Source: Bacteroidales bacterium
GTDB taxonomy: Bacteria > Bacteroidota > Bacteroidia > Bacteroidales > GCA-2748055
Reading direction: 5' to 3'
Length of the DNA stretch: 64,000 nucleotides
NCBI GenBank assembly: GCA_016936975.1
Contig: JAFGWU010000025.1
Location: 1-64,000 of the forward strand
In this document: positions 47,673 through 59,200 of the stretch, piece by piece
How the letters are laid out: the number at the start of each line of letters is the position of its first letter
Numbering within the stretch: the first letter of the stretch is position 1
Translations under genes and position numbers: made by a program
Notes under the pieces: generated by a model
What the model was told of the DNA's origin: nothing
What the model saw: the letters and a program-made list of their open reading frames with translations, nothing else
Databases searched by the model: none

Positions 47673-49748
47673 TCAATTTTCATTCTCCATATCATCCAGG
47701 ATCCTTATTTTCTCTTCAAGCAGTTTGATTCGCATATGGGCCTCATCTATTTTTTCCTGGAACCCATTAATGGTATCCTGGGAGCTCTTTGATTCTTTGA
47801 AGAAGCCTATATTGTTCTCCCAGACACCTATATCACTCTTTAACTGCTGCAGCCGGTTTACAAGTTTATCACGCTCGAATCTGATCTTCATTTCAGATCT
47901 CGGAGACTGCAGAATATTTCCGATGCGGTTCTTAAAATTCAGTATGCTCCTGTCGTGTTCACTGATTCCCATTCGTTTCAGAAGCCTGTCCTGGGCATCC
48001 CGGAACTGGTTTTTTATGACATCTTTCATTTCGTTCGGCACAAAACCAATCTCTGCAAAACGTTTCTGGAAATCTTCCAATGCCCTCATGTTCTCATCCG
48101 ATTTACTCTTAACGGCAAATACTTCCATTTCCTGTATAAGATCCTGTTTCAGCTTAAGGTTATCAGTAAATGTAGTATCAATATCCTCAAAAAAATGTGC
48201 TTTTCTGCTGAAAAAATGGTCGCAGGCCAACCTGAAACGTTTCCACAGTCTATCGGATTCCCTCTTCGGAACAGGGCCAATCTCTTTCCATTTCTTCTGC
48301 AGGGCAATCATTTCTGAGGTCGTTGCTTTCCAATCCTCACTTTCTTTAAGGGACTCCGCTTTTTCTATGATGGCAAGTTTTAATTTCAGATTCTCCTGCT
48401 GTTTGGTAAATGTTTCTGCGTAAAATCTGGCCTTCATATCAAAAAAGGCATCACAGGCTCTTCTGAAACGGGCATAAACGGCATTATTCTCCCTTTTGGG
48501 AGCATATCCAATCGATTTCCAAAGCTTCTGCAATTTTATCAGTTCATTGGTTTTTTCAGCCCAGTCTGCATGGTTTTTGTAATCCAGTGCAGCTATCTTT
48601 TCAGCTTTTTCACATAACTCGATTTTTTTTGCCAGGTTTTCCTGCAGCGCCTCTTTCAGCTTTGAATGATACTCCTGATGTTTTTTATTGATGACGGCGG
48701 TTGCGTTTTTGAACCGCTCCCATACCTCCTCTCTGTTTTCCCGGGGAACGGGGCCTATCTCACGCCACCTGGTGTGATACTTCTGCAATGTTTTAAAGGC
48801 ATTGATGATGCTTTTCTGCTCATTGAGCTTTTCAGTCCTTTCACATAACTGCAGTTTCAATTCCAGGTTTTTCTTCAGGTCCAGGGCCCGCAGTTCCCGG
48901 TTTATCCTGACGTAATCATTGAACTTATCAACAAAATAATTATAGTTGTCCCACAGGTCTTTTACATTTTGCTGGGGAACGATTCCTACTGAAAACCATC
49001 GTTTCTGAAGTTCCTTAAACTTCCTGAATGTTTTTTCAAAATTGTCCTGCCCCTCCATCAACTCCCGAAAGGCTTCCAGAATCTCATTTTTCTTTTCCAG
49101 ATTCTGGGTCTTGGTAATTTCTAACTGCTTGTTATATTCTGCCTTAAGACTTTTATATTGATCCAGCAGCTCTTTCATCTGTTTCTCTGCCGGGTCCTCA
49201 AAAGGCTTAAAATCTTCGATATTGCCTCCTTCATTCAGGAATCGCTTCTTTTTCTCCTCAAGCTCGGTTTCATGCTTCTTCTGAAAGGCCTCGGTTATAT
49301 CATCAATATCGATCCTGATTTTTTCCAGGTCCTGACTTTTAATCTTTTCAGCAAAAATCTTGACGATATCCTCTTTGGAAAGCAATTCATAATTAATCTT
49401 CTCCTCCTCGTGCTTCTTTTCCTGATGAACCGTTGCTTCTTCGGTACCGGGAGTCTCACCATCCAGCTCATCATAAACTGCGTTACTGGAATTTTCTTCC
49501 TCGTCATTTACGAATCCGGAGTCCCTGGAGTCAGACTCTTTTCCTGTATCAATTTCAGGCTCCTTATCTGATGAACGGGATGGTTGTTTCTCTTCCTGGC
49601 CGGAATGATCGGGGGTATCCTTTCCGGATTCTTTATCCGGTACCGGTTGATCCTCTTTTTCTGAGTTCTCTATGCTTTCTGGTTCTTCGTTATTGCTGAT
49701 AAAATTTTGATCGTCAAGAGGATTTATTTTATTTTCTGTATGTTTCAT
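47673..49748 (-). CDS. DUF349 repeat protein
   Basis: This 691-aa cytoplasmic protein has an acidic, low-complexity N terminus (about 1-110, rich in Glu, Asp, Ser) and five DUF349 units, each recognisable by the core K.W..IG.VP......(V/L)W..F (for example TRWREIGPVPRENREEVWERF and KKWKEIGPVPKRESDRLWKRF). The rest is long charged helices likely to form coiled coils. DUF349 proteins in other bacteria bind ribosomes or RNA-handling complexes, but the function in Bacteroidota is not established. It lies directly upstream of pyrG. Confidence 0.88.
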   Translation of the reverse strand: MKHTENKINPLDDQNFISNNEEPESIENSEKEDQPVPDKESGKDTPDHSGQEEKQPSRSSDKEPEIDTGKESDSRDSGFVNDEEENSSNAVYDELDGETPGTEEATVHQEKKHEEEKINYELLSKEDIVKIFAEKIKSQDLEKIRIDIDDITEAFQKKHETELEEKKKRFLNEGGNIEDFKPFEDPAEKQMKELLDQYKSLKAEYNKQLEITKTQNLEKKNEILEAFRELMEGQDNFEKTFRKFKELQKRWFSVGIVPQQNVKDLWDNYNYFVDKFNDYVRINRELRALDLKKNLELKLQLCERTEKLNEQKSIINAFKTLQKYHTRWREIGPVPRENREEVWERFKNATAVINKKHQEYHSKLKEALQENLAKKIELCEKAEKIAALDYKNHADWAEKTNELIKLQKLWKSIGYAPKRENNAVYARFRRACDAFFDMKARFYAETFTKQQENLKLKLAIIEKAESLKESEDWKATTSEMIALQKKWKEIGPVPKRESDRLWKRFRLACDHFFSRKAHFFEDIDTTFTDNLKLKQDLIQEMEVFAVKSKSDENMRALEDFQKRFAEIGFVPNEMKDVIKNQFRDAQDRLLKRMGISEHDRSILNFKNRIGNILQSPRSEMKIRFERDKLVNRLQQLKSDIGVWENNIGFFKESKSSQDTINGFQEKIDEAHMRIKLLEEKIRILDDMENEN

Positions 49749-49925
49749 AACAGGAAGAGGATTAAATTAGGTCGCTTCGGTTAACAAAAACAGGGCAAAT
49801 TACAACAAATGTCGCAAATTATTAATAAAATAGCACAATTATGATGAAGCCGACCGACTTTTATCACCTGTTATTAATGGGAAATAACCCCCTGCAGCAG
49901 GTTCGGTTTTTTTGAGTGAACAGCC

Positions 49926-50621
49926 ATGATGCGCCTGGATATCATAACGGTTCTGCCGGAATTATTTGAGGGTCCATTCAACCATTCAATCCTGAAGCGT
50001 GCCCGCGAAAAGAGATTGGTCGACCTGGTTGTTCATAATCTGAGGGATTTTTCTACCGACCGTCACAAAAGGGTCGATGATTATCCTTTTGGCGGGGACG
50101 CCGGCATGGTACTGAGCATTGAACCCATTGAAAGGGCCCTGAACCATCTGAAGAGCCAGCGTGCTTACGACGAGATTATTTATACCAGTCCGGACGGATT
50201 GCCATTTAACCAGGCAGAAGCAAACAGGCTCTCCACCCTCAAACATATCATCATCCTGTGCGGCCATTATAAAGGAGTCGACCAGAGGGTCCGCGACCAT
50301 CTCATTACCAGGGAAATTTCCATCGGAGATTACGTGCTTACCGGAGGAGAGCTTGCTGCAGCGGTGATTGCAGACAGTGTCATCCGTCTGCTTCCTGGCG
50401 TCATATCCGATGAGACCTCCGCCCTGATGGATTCTTTCCAGGACCGACTGCTGGCTCCCCCGGTTTATACGCGTCCTGCAGATTATAAAGGATGGAAAGT
50501 CCCCGAAATACTGCTCTCGGGCCACGCCGGCAAAATCGAAAACTGGCGGTATGAGCAATCGTTAGAGCGAACCAGAAAACTGAGGCCCGATCTGTTGGAG
50601 GAATATCCTGATAAAGATTAA
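49926..50621 (+). CDS. trmD: tRNA (guanine-N1-)-methyltransferase TrmD
   Basis: It methylates G37 of tRNAs reading CNN codons, preventing frameshifts. The SPOUT trefoil-knot sequence is intact: [36 protein letters not shown] and [17 protein letters not shown]. It is 231 aa. The stop overlaps that of the channel gene by 4 bp in convergent orientation. Confidence 0.96.
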   Translation: MMRLDIITVLPELFEGPFNHSILKRAREKRLVDLVVHNLRDFSTDRHKRVDDYPFGGDAGMVLSIEPIERALNHLKSQRAYDEIIYTSPDGLPFNQAEANRLSTLKHIIILCGHYKGVDQRVRDHLITREISIGDYVLTGGELAAAVIADSVIRLLPGVISDETSALMDSFQDRLLAPPVYTRPADYKGWKVPEILLSGHAGKIENWRYEQSLERTRKLRPDLLEEYPDKD

Positions 50622-52360
50622 CGCAGTATTTTTCTTACAAATGCAACCGTGAAATAAGCCATCAGGAACAATCCCGCAAATCCCTCAAAGGCGGAAACCC
50701 ATCTTATGGAACCATAAGGATAATGATCCCCGTAACCAATTGTAAGAAAAGTGATGGCGCTGTGATAAAAAGCTTTTGCCGCAGGACTTAATAAATCATC
50801 CACGGTTGGAACAATATCTGCCGGTGTATAAACCATCAGGACCATATAGAACAGGCTGAAAAATACAAATGCGATCAGCATGGTCAGTAATACCCTTAAA
50901 GGACTGGTTGCATACAGTCCGGCCCTGTCGAATAGAATTAGCTTAAACAGGTAGAACGGATAGTGCCACAGGGCATTAATTTTTCGCCTTTTCACCGAAT
51001 CTTCGAGTTCAGCCTTCAACTCGTGTCTTTTAAACGCCACATAGGATTTGTCCTCATCACTGTATTGCCCCAGGTTCTTAAAGTTCTCTTTCAGGAGTCT
51101 GAACTGTTCTGCCTTCAGGCGGTTACCAGAATATTCCTGACCGGCAATCATGGATTGTACATGGTTCTGCTTCCAGTCAAGGTATATTTTACCAACCAGG
51201 CGCATACCCGCAAAAACAGTCTGTTCAACATCCAGTTCAAATTCATAAGGCTGGAGATCAATAATATCCCTGACAACAGTATTTGACAGGTCAATTTGCC
51301 TGCAGTGAGCCACCCTCAGATCGGTATATTCATCAAGATGACAAAACCTGAAGGAGAGTGCATTGAAACCTGCCCTGTAAAATGAGATTGTTCCGGGCCC
51401 AAATTCTGTTCTTTCAAAGCTTACATCTATTTTGTCATACACCGCCATTTCGAAGCTCAGTGTACCCCTGCCAAACCGTACCCTTTTGAAACTGAATTTC
51501 CCCGCTTCCTTTTCACTCGATTCAAATGAGACATCTCCATCCCCGAAGGAAGCCCTGTTAAAATTGACTTTCCCTGTTCCAAATTCAACCGTCCTGAAAT
51601 CCACCCTGCCGTTTCCGAACTCCGTTCTTTCAAAACTCAGGTTACGGGTTTTGAATTTTGCATAATGAAAATCCACCTTTCCATCCCCGAATCGTGCGAC
51701 CTTAAAGGATGTATTTTCAGATTCAAAATGAACGTTAATAAAATTTACGGGTCCATCATTGAATTCCGTGTTGATAAAATTTAATTCCCTTCCTCCAAAC
51801 CGGCTGTACTGAAAATCCTTTACTCCTCTTCCGAATATGGCATTCTTAAAAATCACATCTGCATGTACCACCGTAACATTCTGGAAATCGAAACTATCAT
51901 CGGAGAATCTCAAGTAACTGAAATCAAGAAGCGTATTCTCAAATCTGCTGGAATTAAAAGAGATACTTCCCCGGTTAAACCAGGTATGGGCCAGACTGAA
52001 ACTGCCATCCTTTATCATGGAGTCTGAGAAATCAACAACCACCTGGGAATCAAAAAATGAGTGTCTGGCTGAAAAACCCTTAAGGTTAATTTTCTCTTTA
52101 GGAGAGAGACCTCTTGAGGCACGATAATCTGATAATGAAAAGCGGGGGATGTAACAATAATCGAGTATGATAGGTGCCGCTTCATCAATCCATCTGTAGA
52201 CCGATTCATCCTCAATATATCCGAGTAGTTCCATCACGGGCTGGTTTTTCCCCGGAACATCAAATAAAATAATGGCGGTTTTCGGATAAACGATCCCTGA
52301 TTCACTTTTGAATTTCAGGTTCTTGATATCCACCTTAAAAGAGGTGTATCTGGGAAACAT
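50618..52360 (-). CDS. Potassium-channel-like protein with 12-residue solenoid repeats
   Basis: This is a soluble repeat domain fused to a two-helix ion channel. Residues 128-331 are seventeen consecutive 12-residue units of the form F-G-x-G-x-V/I/L-x-F-x-x-x-x, for example [12 protein letters not shown] and [12 protein letters not shown]; this is not the 5-residue pentapeptide repeat. After a charged linker come TM1 (about 486-509), a pore loop TIGYGD (540-545, K+ selectivity filter) and TM2 (about 553-577). The ATG at 52360 (MFPRYTS) is preferred over an upstream TTG at 52390. It ends the addA-addB operon. Channel opening would need a tetramer; what the solenoid senses is unknown. Confidence 0.86.
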   Translation of the reverse strand: MFPRYTSFKVDIKNLKFKSESGIVYPKTAIILFDVPGKNQPVMELLGYIEDESVYRWIDEAAPIILDYCYIPRFSLSDYRASRGLSPKEKINLKGFSARHSFFDSQVVVDFSDSMIKDGSFSLAHTWFNRGSISFNSSRFENTLLDFSYLRFSDDSFDFQNVTVVHADVIFKNAIFGRGVKDFQYSRFGGRELNFINTEFNDGPVNFINVHFESENTSFKVARFGDGKVDFHYAKFKTRNLSFERTEFGNGRVDFRTVEFGTGKVNFNRASFGDGDVSFESSEKEAGKFSFKRVRFGRGTLSFEMAVYDKIDVSFERTEFGPGTISFYRAGFNALSFRFCHLDEYTDLRVAHCRQIDLSNTVVRDIIDLQPYEFELDVEQTVFAGMRLVGKIYLDWKQNHVQSMIAGQEYSGNRLKAEQFRLLKENFKNLGQYSDEDKSYVAFKRHELKAELEDSVKRRKINALWHYPFYLFKLILFDRAGLYATSPLRVLLTMLIAFVFFSLFYMVLMVYTPADIVPTVDDLLSPAAKAFYHSAITFLTIGYGDHYPYGSIRWVSAFEGFAGLFLMAYFTVAFVRKILR

Positions 52361-52392
52361 AAAAAAGGATTTAGGATAAAAATATAACAATT

Positions 52393-55254
52393 CTAAGAAA
52401 ACTGATTCTTAAGACAGATATTTTGATAATCACAGTTCCTGCAGAGATCCCTGTTTTCTGTCTGAATAAAAGGCAACTCTTCGCTGAAAAGAGCCTCCAG
52501 AATCCCAATCAGGTTTGAGAGAAAAAGCCCCTCAACCTCAACGAAGGAGGACAGAGCCTTTTTATCGTTTCTCCGGCCAGTAGTAAATCCTGGTGAAAAA
52601 CCTTCCGAGAAGAGCTGTTTCATCACATAGAGTCCCGGCATCACCGGTTCACCGGGATATTTCGCCCCCACGAGCCATGCATAAAGCAGTGTCTGAAATC
52701 CGGCCCTGTTCCTGCTTCCGGAGCCCCTTTCAAAAAGTTCTTCCACCGAAGGAATAGATAGGCTCGCAGAACCGGTCTTGTAATCAATAACCCTGAGAAC
52801 ATCCTTAACCCTGTCAATTCGGTCTATCCTGCCCCCTATTCGAACCGTTCCGCCCTTCCCTGACGCAGGCAATTCGACTTCTCGGGAAAAAAACTCCTCC
52901 ATAGAAACCAGTTCAAATGGTGCTACCTCAATATCCTTTTCGATAATCTTAAGCAGATACTTTAACATGACCCTGAAAATAATGATGTTTCTACCGGTCA
53001 GTTCTTTCCCGCTTCTTCCCCTTAAAAATACCTTCCGGGTAACCTCCTTCAGAACCCTTTCGGGTGTGCCGTTTTTAAGCAGATCCTGCAGTGAGGCAAC
53101 GTCTATCCTCCGGGATACGGATTCAAGAATATCCGTGTAAAGGATTCTAATGGTCTCGTGAATTATCGTCCCAAAATCAGTCGGTTCTAAAGACTCAGCA
53201 ACTTCCTTTTTTTCAGTTATTCCAGCAATGTATTTAAAGTAAAATTTTAAAGAGCAGTCGATATATGTGTTCAATGCCGAGGGAGAGAGGTAGACCCCGC
53301 TACCGGGATCGCAGTATAATCCCAGCTGTTGCATGACCACCGGATCTTTTTCAATTGCAATGGCCGAAGGCTCAGAGGATTTGATTTCGAGTGTGGGCCT
53401 GATGGTTTCCAGGTTGTGCTCAAACTTGAGCTGATACAGATACCTGCTCATCTCTCCGTTCCTGACCCCTTCCGTATTGCTGTTATAGAGAAGTTCCACA
53501 CGGTCGGCCCTCTGAATAAGCCTATAGAAATAATAGGCATAGATGGCATCCCTGTCTTCCCTTGTCGGCATTGAAAAGGCGATGCGGAGGGAATAAGGAA
53601 TAAATGACATTGGGGAATGCCCGCGGGGCATAATTTCCTCATTCATGGACAGGAACAGGAGGTTTTTAAAATCAAGCAACCGTGTTTCCAGGATTCCCAT
53701 TATCTGAAGGCCTGCCAGCGGTTCCCCGGAAAACGGGATGCGCAAACCGGACAAAATCTTTTTGAAAAGCCGGATAAACGTTTTGACATTTAAATCTCTT
53801 CTGCCTGAGATCAACTTTTCCATCCGGTTCAGCATCAGAATAAACTGGAGGATATATTCCCTGTCGAGAGATACCCGGAAATCCTCTTCCGTGTCATTCA
53901 GTTTCGACAGAATAAGCTCCGACAGGTTGTTTAAATAGGGAAAAAAGTCCTCCACCCGATCCATTCTTCTGAATATCTGTTTTTCAACCTCTCCGGACAC
54001 CTCCGATTCGTCTATACTGGTCAGATTATCCCGGATGATGATTTCGGCAAGCACCGATTCACCAATACCGGTAAGCGACCTCATAAAAGGGTGGTTTAAC
54101 AATCCCATCACATCGCGGTAATGGAAGCCCCGTTGTTCCTGATCCTGCATATTCATCTGCATGTTCAGCAATTGATCCACGAAACCGAAGGCAGGAGTAT
54201 TCCTAAACGGGTATCCCATGGTTATATTCACCTCGTCGGTATTATGGGGCAGTGACATCATAACCGGGACCAGCAGTTCCTCGTCGCAAAGCACCAGCGC
54301 AGTATCAGCAGGATTGCTGAAGCCTGGCGGAAAATCATTGCTCAGGATGGAAGTAATCATCTTCGCCTGCAGCACATCATCCGGAAGATCGAAAATCCGG
54401 ATCTGGATCAGCCGGTTCAAATTCCGAAAATCCTCCAGCTCTACCGGCGGTTTATAGACCTTCAGATTCTCCCTGATAAATCTCCCTGCCTCCCAAAACG
54501 CCTCATCCACATACTTCCGGTCATAATCCCAGAAGAAAAGACCTTTCCCTGATTCCCTCAGGTGGTTGAAGACTCTCTTTTCACAACTGTTAAGGGCATT
54601 GAATCCTGCAAAAATCACAGGACCCGAACCCATTCTCTGAATGGCATCACTCAGAAAATTCTCAGCCACCTGTCTGTATATCATGCCTTCATATCCGATC
54701 CCTTTTTTTTCAAGTGTCCCGACAAGTTTTTTATACAGCACGGCAAGGATTTTCCAAAGATCAAGAAACATGCTTTTCTCAGAAGTCGTCCCGCCGCTGT
54801 TGAAGGTTTCCCAGAATTGCCTTACGAACGCAATCTGGTCCTCCTCCAATCCCCCGAAACGGGCATCAATCTCCCTGATATCCGATATATTGCTGTACAA
54901 CTGTTCCGCATCCACCAAATATTTATCAATGTCATCAAAATCATTGATCATCATTTCTCCCCAGTAATAAAACGAATCGAAATCCCCCGGATTCTGAACA
55001 GTGGTTTTGTAGATATCGTATAATTCAAAAATGACCTCGAGCGGGTCGGCCGGCCTTAAACGGCTGAGCCTGTTCATAAAATCATTAATCGTGGTGATTT
55101 CAGGAGCCCAGACTGTTTGCTCCGTTCTTTCCAGGAGGTAATGCCTGAAAAAAAGCCCCGATCGCTTATTTGGAAAAACAATGCACAGTTCGCCCATCCC
55201 GGTCCCGCAGGTCCCGATAACATAATCTGCCAGTGACTCCAGAAACGGTTTCAT
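52393..55254 (-). CDS. AddB-like nuclease of a RecBCD-type complex
   Basis: This 953-aa partner of the AddA-like helicase has an inactive helicase-like N part (FPNKRSGLFFRHYLL, MILNIF-type core) and a C-terminal PD-(D/E)xK nuclease domain (LRVIDYKTG). Four cysteines form the AddB-type iron-sulfur staple, one in YIDCSLKFYF and three in LCRNCDYQNIC. The protein would process double-strand breaks ahead of RecA. It lies 26 bp after the radical SAM gene and 32 bp before the channel gene start. The absence of a Walker A motif is expected for AddB-like subunits of Bacteroidota. Confidence 0.88.
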   Translation of the reverse strand: MKPFLESLADYVIGTCGTGMGELCIVFPNKRSGLFFRHYLLERTEQTVWAPEITTINDFMNRLSRLRPADPLEVIFELYDIYKTTVQNPGDFDSFYYWGEMMINDFDDIDKYLVDAEQLYSNISDIREIDARFGGLEEDQIAFVRQFWETFNSGGTTSEKSMFLDLWKILAVLYKKLVGTLEKKGIGYEGMIYRQVAENFLSDAIQRMGSGPVIFAGFNALNSCEKRVFNHLRESGKGLFFWDYDRKYVDEAFWEAGRFIRENLKVYKPPVELEDFRNLNRLIQIRIFDLPDDVLQAKMITSILSNDFPPGFSNPADTALVLCDEELLVPVMMSLPHNTDEVNITMGYPFRNTPAFGFVDQLLNMQMNMQDQEQRGFHYRDVMGLLNHPFMRSLTGIGESVLAEIIIRDNLTSIDESEVSGEVEKQIFRRMDRVEDFFPYLNNLSELILSKLNDTEEDFRVSLDREYILQFILMLNRMEKLISGRRDLNVKTFIRLFKKILSGLRIPFSGEPLAGLQIMGILETRLLDFKNLLFLSMNEEIMPRGHSPMSFIPYSLRIAFSMPTREDRDAIYAYYFYRLIQRADRVELLYNSNTEGVRNGEMSRYLYQLKFEHNLETIRPTLEIKSSEPSAIAIEKDPVVMQQLGLYCDPGSGVYLSPSALNTYIDCSLKFYFKYIAGITEKKEVAESLEPTDFGTIIHETIRILYTDILESVSRRIDVASLQDLLKNGTPERVLKEVTRKVFLRGRSGKELTGRNIIIFRVMLKYLLKIIEKDIEVAPFELVSMEEFFSREVELPASGKGGTVRIGGRIDRIDRVKDVLRVIDYKTGSASLSIPSVEELFERGSGSRNRAGFQTLLYAWLVGAKYPGEPVMPGLYVMKQLFSEGFSPGFTTGRRNDKKALSSFVEVEGLFLSNLIGILEALFSEELPFIQTENRDLCRNCDYQNICLKNQFS

Positions 55255-55280
55255 TCACGTTTCATTATTTGCCTTTACTT

Positions 55281-56228
55281 TTAACTTTTCACCTCATACA
55301 ACCTTCCCTGCCAGGTATCCCTGACTTCCAATACATTCTCAAACCGCCTCAGAACCTCATCGTAACGAACGCCCCAGCCTCTGGTGAGAGCCAAGCCCGG
55401 GTTGATCTCACCAGCAATTCGTTCCACGATGAACTTCGGGTTTAACCGTTCAAGGATATCGGCTATAATGGACAGATAGTCATTCAGTCCCAGGTGCGTG
55501 AAATCCCCGGGATTGTCCAGGAACTCTTTCGCCATAACCGTTCCTTTAATAATTTGAAGCTGGTGGAATTTTATATTGGACAAGGGCAAGTGTGAGAGAA
55601 TTCCTGCTTCCTCAATCCAATCCTTAACCGTTTCGCCGGGAAGCCCGACAATAATGTGTCCGCCGGTCCGGATACCTCTTCCGGCAGTCGCTTCCAGCGC
55701 TTTTACCGAGGCTGCAAAATCATGTCCCCTGTTTATCCTTAAAAGCGTCCGGTCGTATACCGACTCGATGCCATACTCCAGAACCACATAGCGGGTGCGG
55801 GAAAGTTCTTCAAAATAATCGAGTATGGCATCATCGATGCAATCCGGCCGTGTCCCAACGATAATTCCAACGATATCCGGGTGATCCAGTGCCGGCCTGT
55901 AAATTTTTTTCAACTCCTCCAGCGGAGCATAGGTATTGGAATAGGCCTGGAAGTAGGCCAGGTACTTTTTGACCTTCCTGTATCGCTTTTGGTGAAACCG
56001 GATTCCCTGATTAATCTGCTCCTCAACCGTTTTACCCGGTACGGCATAGGAAGGAATAAAAGCCCGGTTATCACAGTACGTACATCCTCCCCATCCGCAG
56101 GTACCATCCCTGTTCGGACAGGTGAATCCTGCATTAATGGTTATTTTCTGGATACGCTCCCCGAAAAGGGCACGGAAATAATCACTGTATGCATTAAATC
56201 TTCTCGTTGAGTTCCAGGGATACCTCAT
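55281..56228 (-). CDS. YhcC-type radical SAM protein (TIGR01212)
   Basis: This radical SAM enzyme belongs to the family typified by E. coli YhcC. The cluster motif is CPNRDGTCGWGGCTYCDNRAF with the CxxxxxxxCxxC spacing characteristic of the family. Other blocks are AYFQAYSNTYAPL, GTRPDCI, EYGIESV and HIIVGLPGE. The reaction is not established. Its start overlaps the AddA-like stop in TGATG, so it is translationally coupled; it sits between addA and addB, which is unusual and suggests joint expression. A TTG at 56231 is a weaker start. Confidence 0.92.
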   Translation of the reverse strand: MRYPWNSTRRFNAYSDYFRALFGERIQKITINAGFTCPNRDGTCGWGGCTYCDNRAFIPSYAVPGKTVEEQINQGIRFHQKRYRKVKKYLAYFQAYSNTYAPLEELKKIYRPALDHPDIVGIIVGTRPDCIDDAILDYFEELSRTRYVVLEYGIESVYDRTLLRINRGHDFAASVKALEATAGRGIRTGGHIIVGLPGETVKDWIEEAGILSHLPLSNIKFHQLQIIKGTVMAKEFLDNPGDFTHLGLNDYLSIIADILERLNPKFIVERIAGEINPGLALTRGWGVRYDEVLRRFENVLEVRDTWQGRLYEVKS

Positions 56229-59200
56229 CAATCTATCATAATTATTTCGTTCAATATCACATACCAGATATATCCTTTCACTTTGGGATAGCCCATTTTT
56301 CTCAAAAGTCCGACATACCTTCCAACCTGATCGTGATACCTTTTTTCCATGCCGGACCCGAACTTAAAATCAACTATGAAGGTGCAATCTGTTTCGAGAA
56401 TAACCCGGTCCGGCCTGTAAATCGATCCCTCTTCTGTAAGAATGTCCCGCTCCCTGATCACCTTCAGTCCCGGTTGAAACCATGCTGCCACCTCGGTCCG
56501 GGACAATGCCTTTTCCAGGTACCGAACCAGTTCATCAACCTGCCGGGTATTTACCAGTCCCTCTTTCAGCACGTTATCCACAGCCTCCCGGATATCCCCG
56601 GTCGTCCTGATATCCGAAAATATCCTGTGCATGATGTTTCCAAACCCTATTTTGCTGTCAAAGGATCCATCCTCCCTCATAAAATAGGTTCTGCTCTGCA
56701 ATTTCACATTCAATTTTTCACTTCTGACGAATACCGGGTAATGTTCAAAGCTCCATTCGGTTGATGGGATCGCTCCGGGTCCCCTCCTTTTCAGTTCCCC
56801 GTGCAAAAACGGATGTTCTTCATCGATGGCATGCCACTCCCTTATAAAGGGTTCCTGAACCGGTTTCCTATCAAAAGATTTAATAACCAATTCCCCGATC
56901 TGTTTAATACCGTTTTTGCCGGATGGGGGCAATCCAACAAACAGAGCTTCCTGTGCCCGGGTAAAGGCAACATAAAGCAGGTTCAGGTTATCCAGGTATC
57001 CTTTCACCAGTTCCTCTGCATAGCAGGCCAGGAAAACCGAATTTTTCAAACCGGAAGAAAATTTAACAGGAACCATTGAAATGCCGCTTACCGAAGTATC
57101 TGAAGGATCACACCAGAGTAATGTATCTTTCCTTGAATCTGTGGTCACCTCCCAGTTACAGAAAGGAACAATGACCGCTTTAAACTGCAATCCTTTCGAC
57201 TTATGAATGGTCATGATCCGGATGGCATTCATCTCTTCTGAGATGGTGACGGATTTATGGGAACCCTTTTCCTCCCAATAGTGAAGGAACGAATAGATAC
57301 TCTGAGGTTCCCGACGCTGGGACTCCAGAATAAGATCCTGGAACGCCTGGATGTAGGCCAGATCTTCCACCCTTTCATTCAGATGAAGGATCCGGATGAT
57401 CCATTCGACAAGTTCGAAGAGAGGCATTCTTTTTAGATGCGGAATCCGGCTGACAAACTCTGCTGGAAGGATATCCCCTGCAGGGGTCCCGTCATCAAAA
57501 ATCTTTCTCAGGTTTTTCTCTTCGGTTAATCCGCATAAATAAACCAGGTATTTCAATTCGGCCCTGTTCACACTGTCATTTGGAAAACTGAAATATTTGA
57601 GAATTGAGACTATAAGCCTCACAGCATTGTTACCTGCCAGGACCAGAGATTCGTTTGAAATGAGCCTGAATTCAAAACCGGTCCTGTTATCACGGGTATA
57701 CTCCAGCAGTTTTTCGGCAACCCGGGAGCCTTCGCTCTGTTTTCTCACAAGGATGGCTATCTCCCCGGGAAGATATCCTGCGGATCTCAGTTTCTCGACC
57801 TGCACCGTTAATCGCTCCAGCGCCTTTTCATAAAATTGGGAACTATTTTCCGATGGATGAACCCTGCACTCGATATACCCTCCTGATCGATCCTCCCCGT
57901 CGGGGATCTCCTGAACCACATCTCTGTATGCATTCTCAAAAATCTGCAGCCAATCGTTCACCCGGCCGGGCAGGAATCCCGAATTGATAAGCTCAAGGTC
58001 CAGCAAATTTCTTATTAGCAGCGGCGCTACCTGGAACAGGGAGTTATTGAACCTCACGATCTGTTCCAGGCTCCGGCGGTTCTCCGAAAGGTTTTCGATC
58101 CGCACCGGCTGATGCCTGAAATCTCTTTCCACATCGGTCGACAGGATGCGCCAATCTGAATTCCTCCAGCGGTATACCGATTGTTTGACATCACCCACCA
58201 CAAGGCATTGCTCCCCTTCCCCGAGGCTGTTTTCGAGCAAAGGCTTAAAATTTTCCCATTGAAACAGCGAAGTATCCTGAAACTCATCCAGCATGATATT
58301 TTCAAAACGGTTCCCAACCCGCTCAAATATAAAAGGTGCCGGATTATCCGCAATAATTCCCTTCAGGAACCTGTTTGCATCATTCAGCAGAAACAGGTTC
58401 CGTTCTTTGGTGTATTGGTTTATGCTCTTTGAAATATCGCTCAGTATGCCCAGGGTATAAAGATTCTTCCTGACCAGGCTGCAACTGTTTGCCACAATCT
58501 GTGCATCAAAAATCTTCTTCAGCAGGGGTTGAAGCTTTTCTTTAACCAGGGTTTCAAGACCATCCGGAGAATCGCGCTTCAGCCACTTTGACGGATCCGG
58601 TATCGCCCTGAAGCGTGCTTCGCTGAGTTCGTAACGGGGATCCTCAGAGGCCGTCAAGAAAAAACCGGCCACCGACCGGGCCCCCCCGCTGAAATCTGAA
58701 AGAGCGTAACCATTCATCCCGATTTCCCTGATTGCTTCAGAAGAAAGGGCGGTTATGGTTTCACAGGCATTTTTTTCAATCCCATCAATCCGAAACCGGT
58801 ACCCTGCGAGCGACTCCTTAGTCATCAATTCGGACTTGTCCGATAACCTTAATGCCTGAAATTCCTCCCTGAAAAGCTGGTTTCCCAGCCGGAGTATCTC
58901 TTCCCTGAAATTCCAGTTTTCCGCATTCTCTATTTTCTCCTCGGCGTACCTGATAAGCCACTCCTGCAGATCAGTGTCTTTATCAACATTCATGAACAAC
59001 CGGTCCACTGCTGCCCCGAGTACACGATCCGTATCAAGTTCAAGGTTATATCCCGGCTGAATGCCTATCTCCCTGGTAAAGGCACGAATGACCATCTGAA
59101 AGAACCGGTCGATGGTTCCGACCGAAAAGGCGCTGTAGTCGTTCAGGATGGTATTCAACAAAACTCCCGACCTGTTCACAATGGTCTCCCTGTCCAGGGG

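Noticed and set aside
50618..52360. Classification of the channel's N-terminal region as pentapeptide repeats
   Set aside because: The repeat period is 12 residues with Phe/Gly at fixed places, not the A(D/N)Lxx five-residue period.
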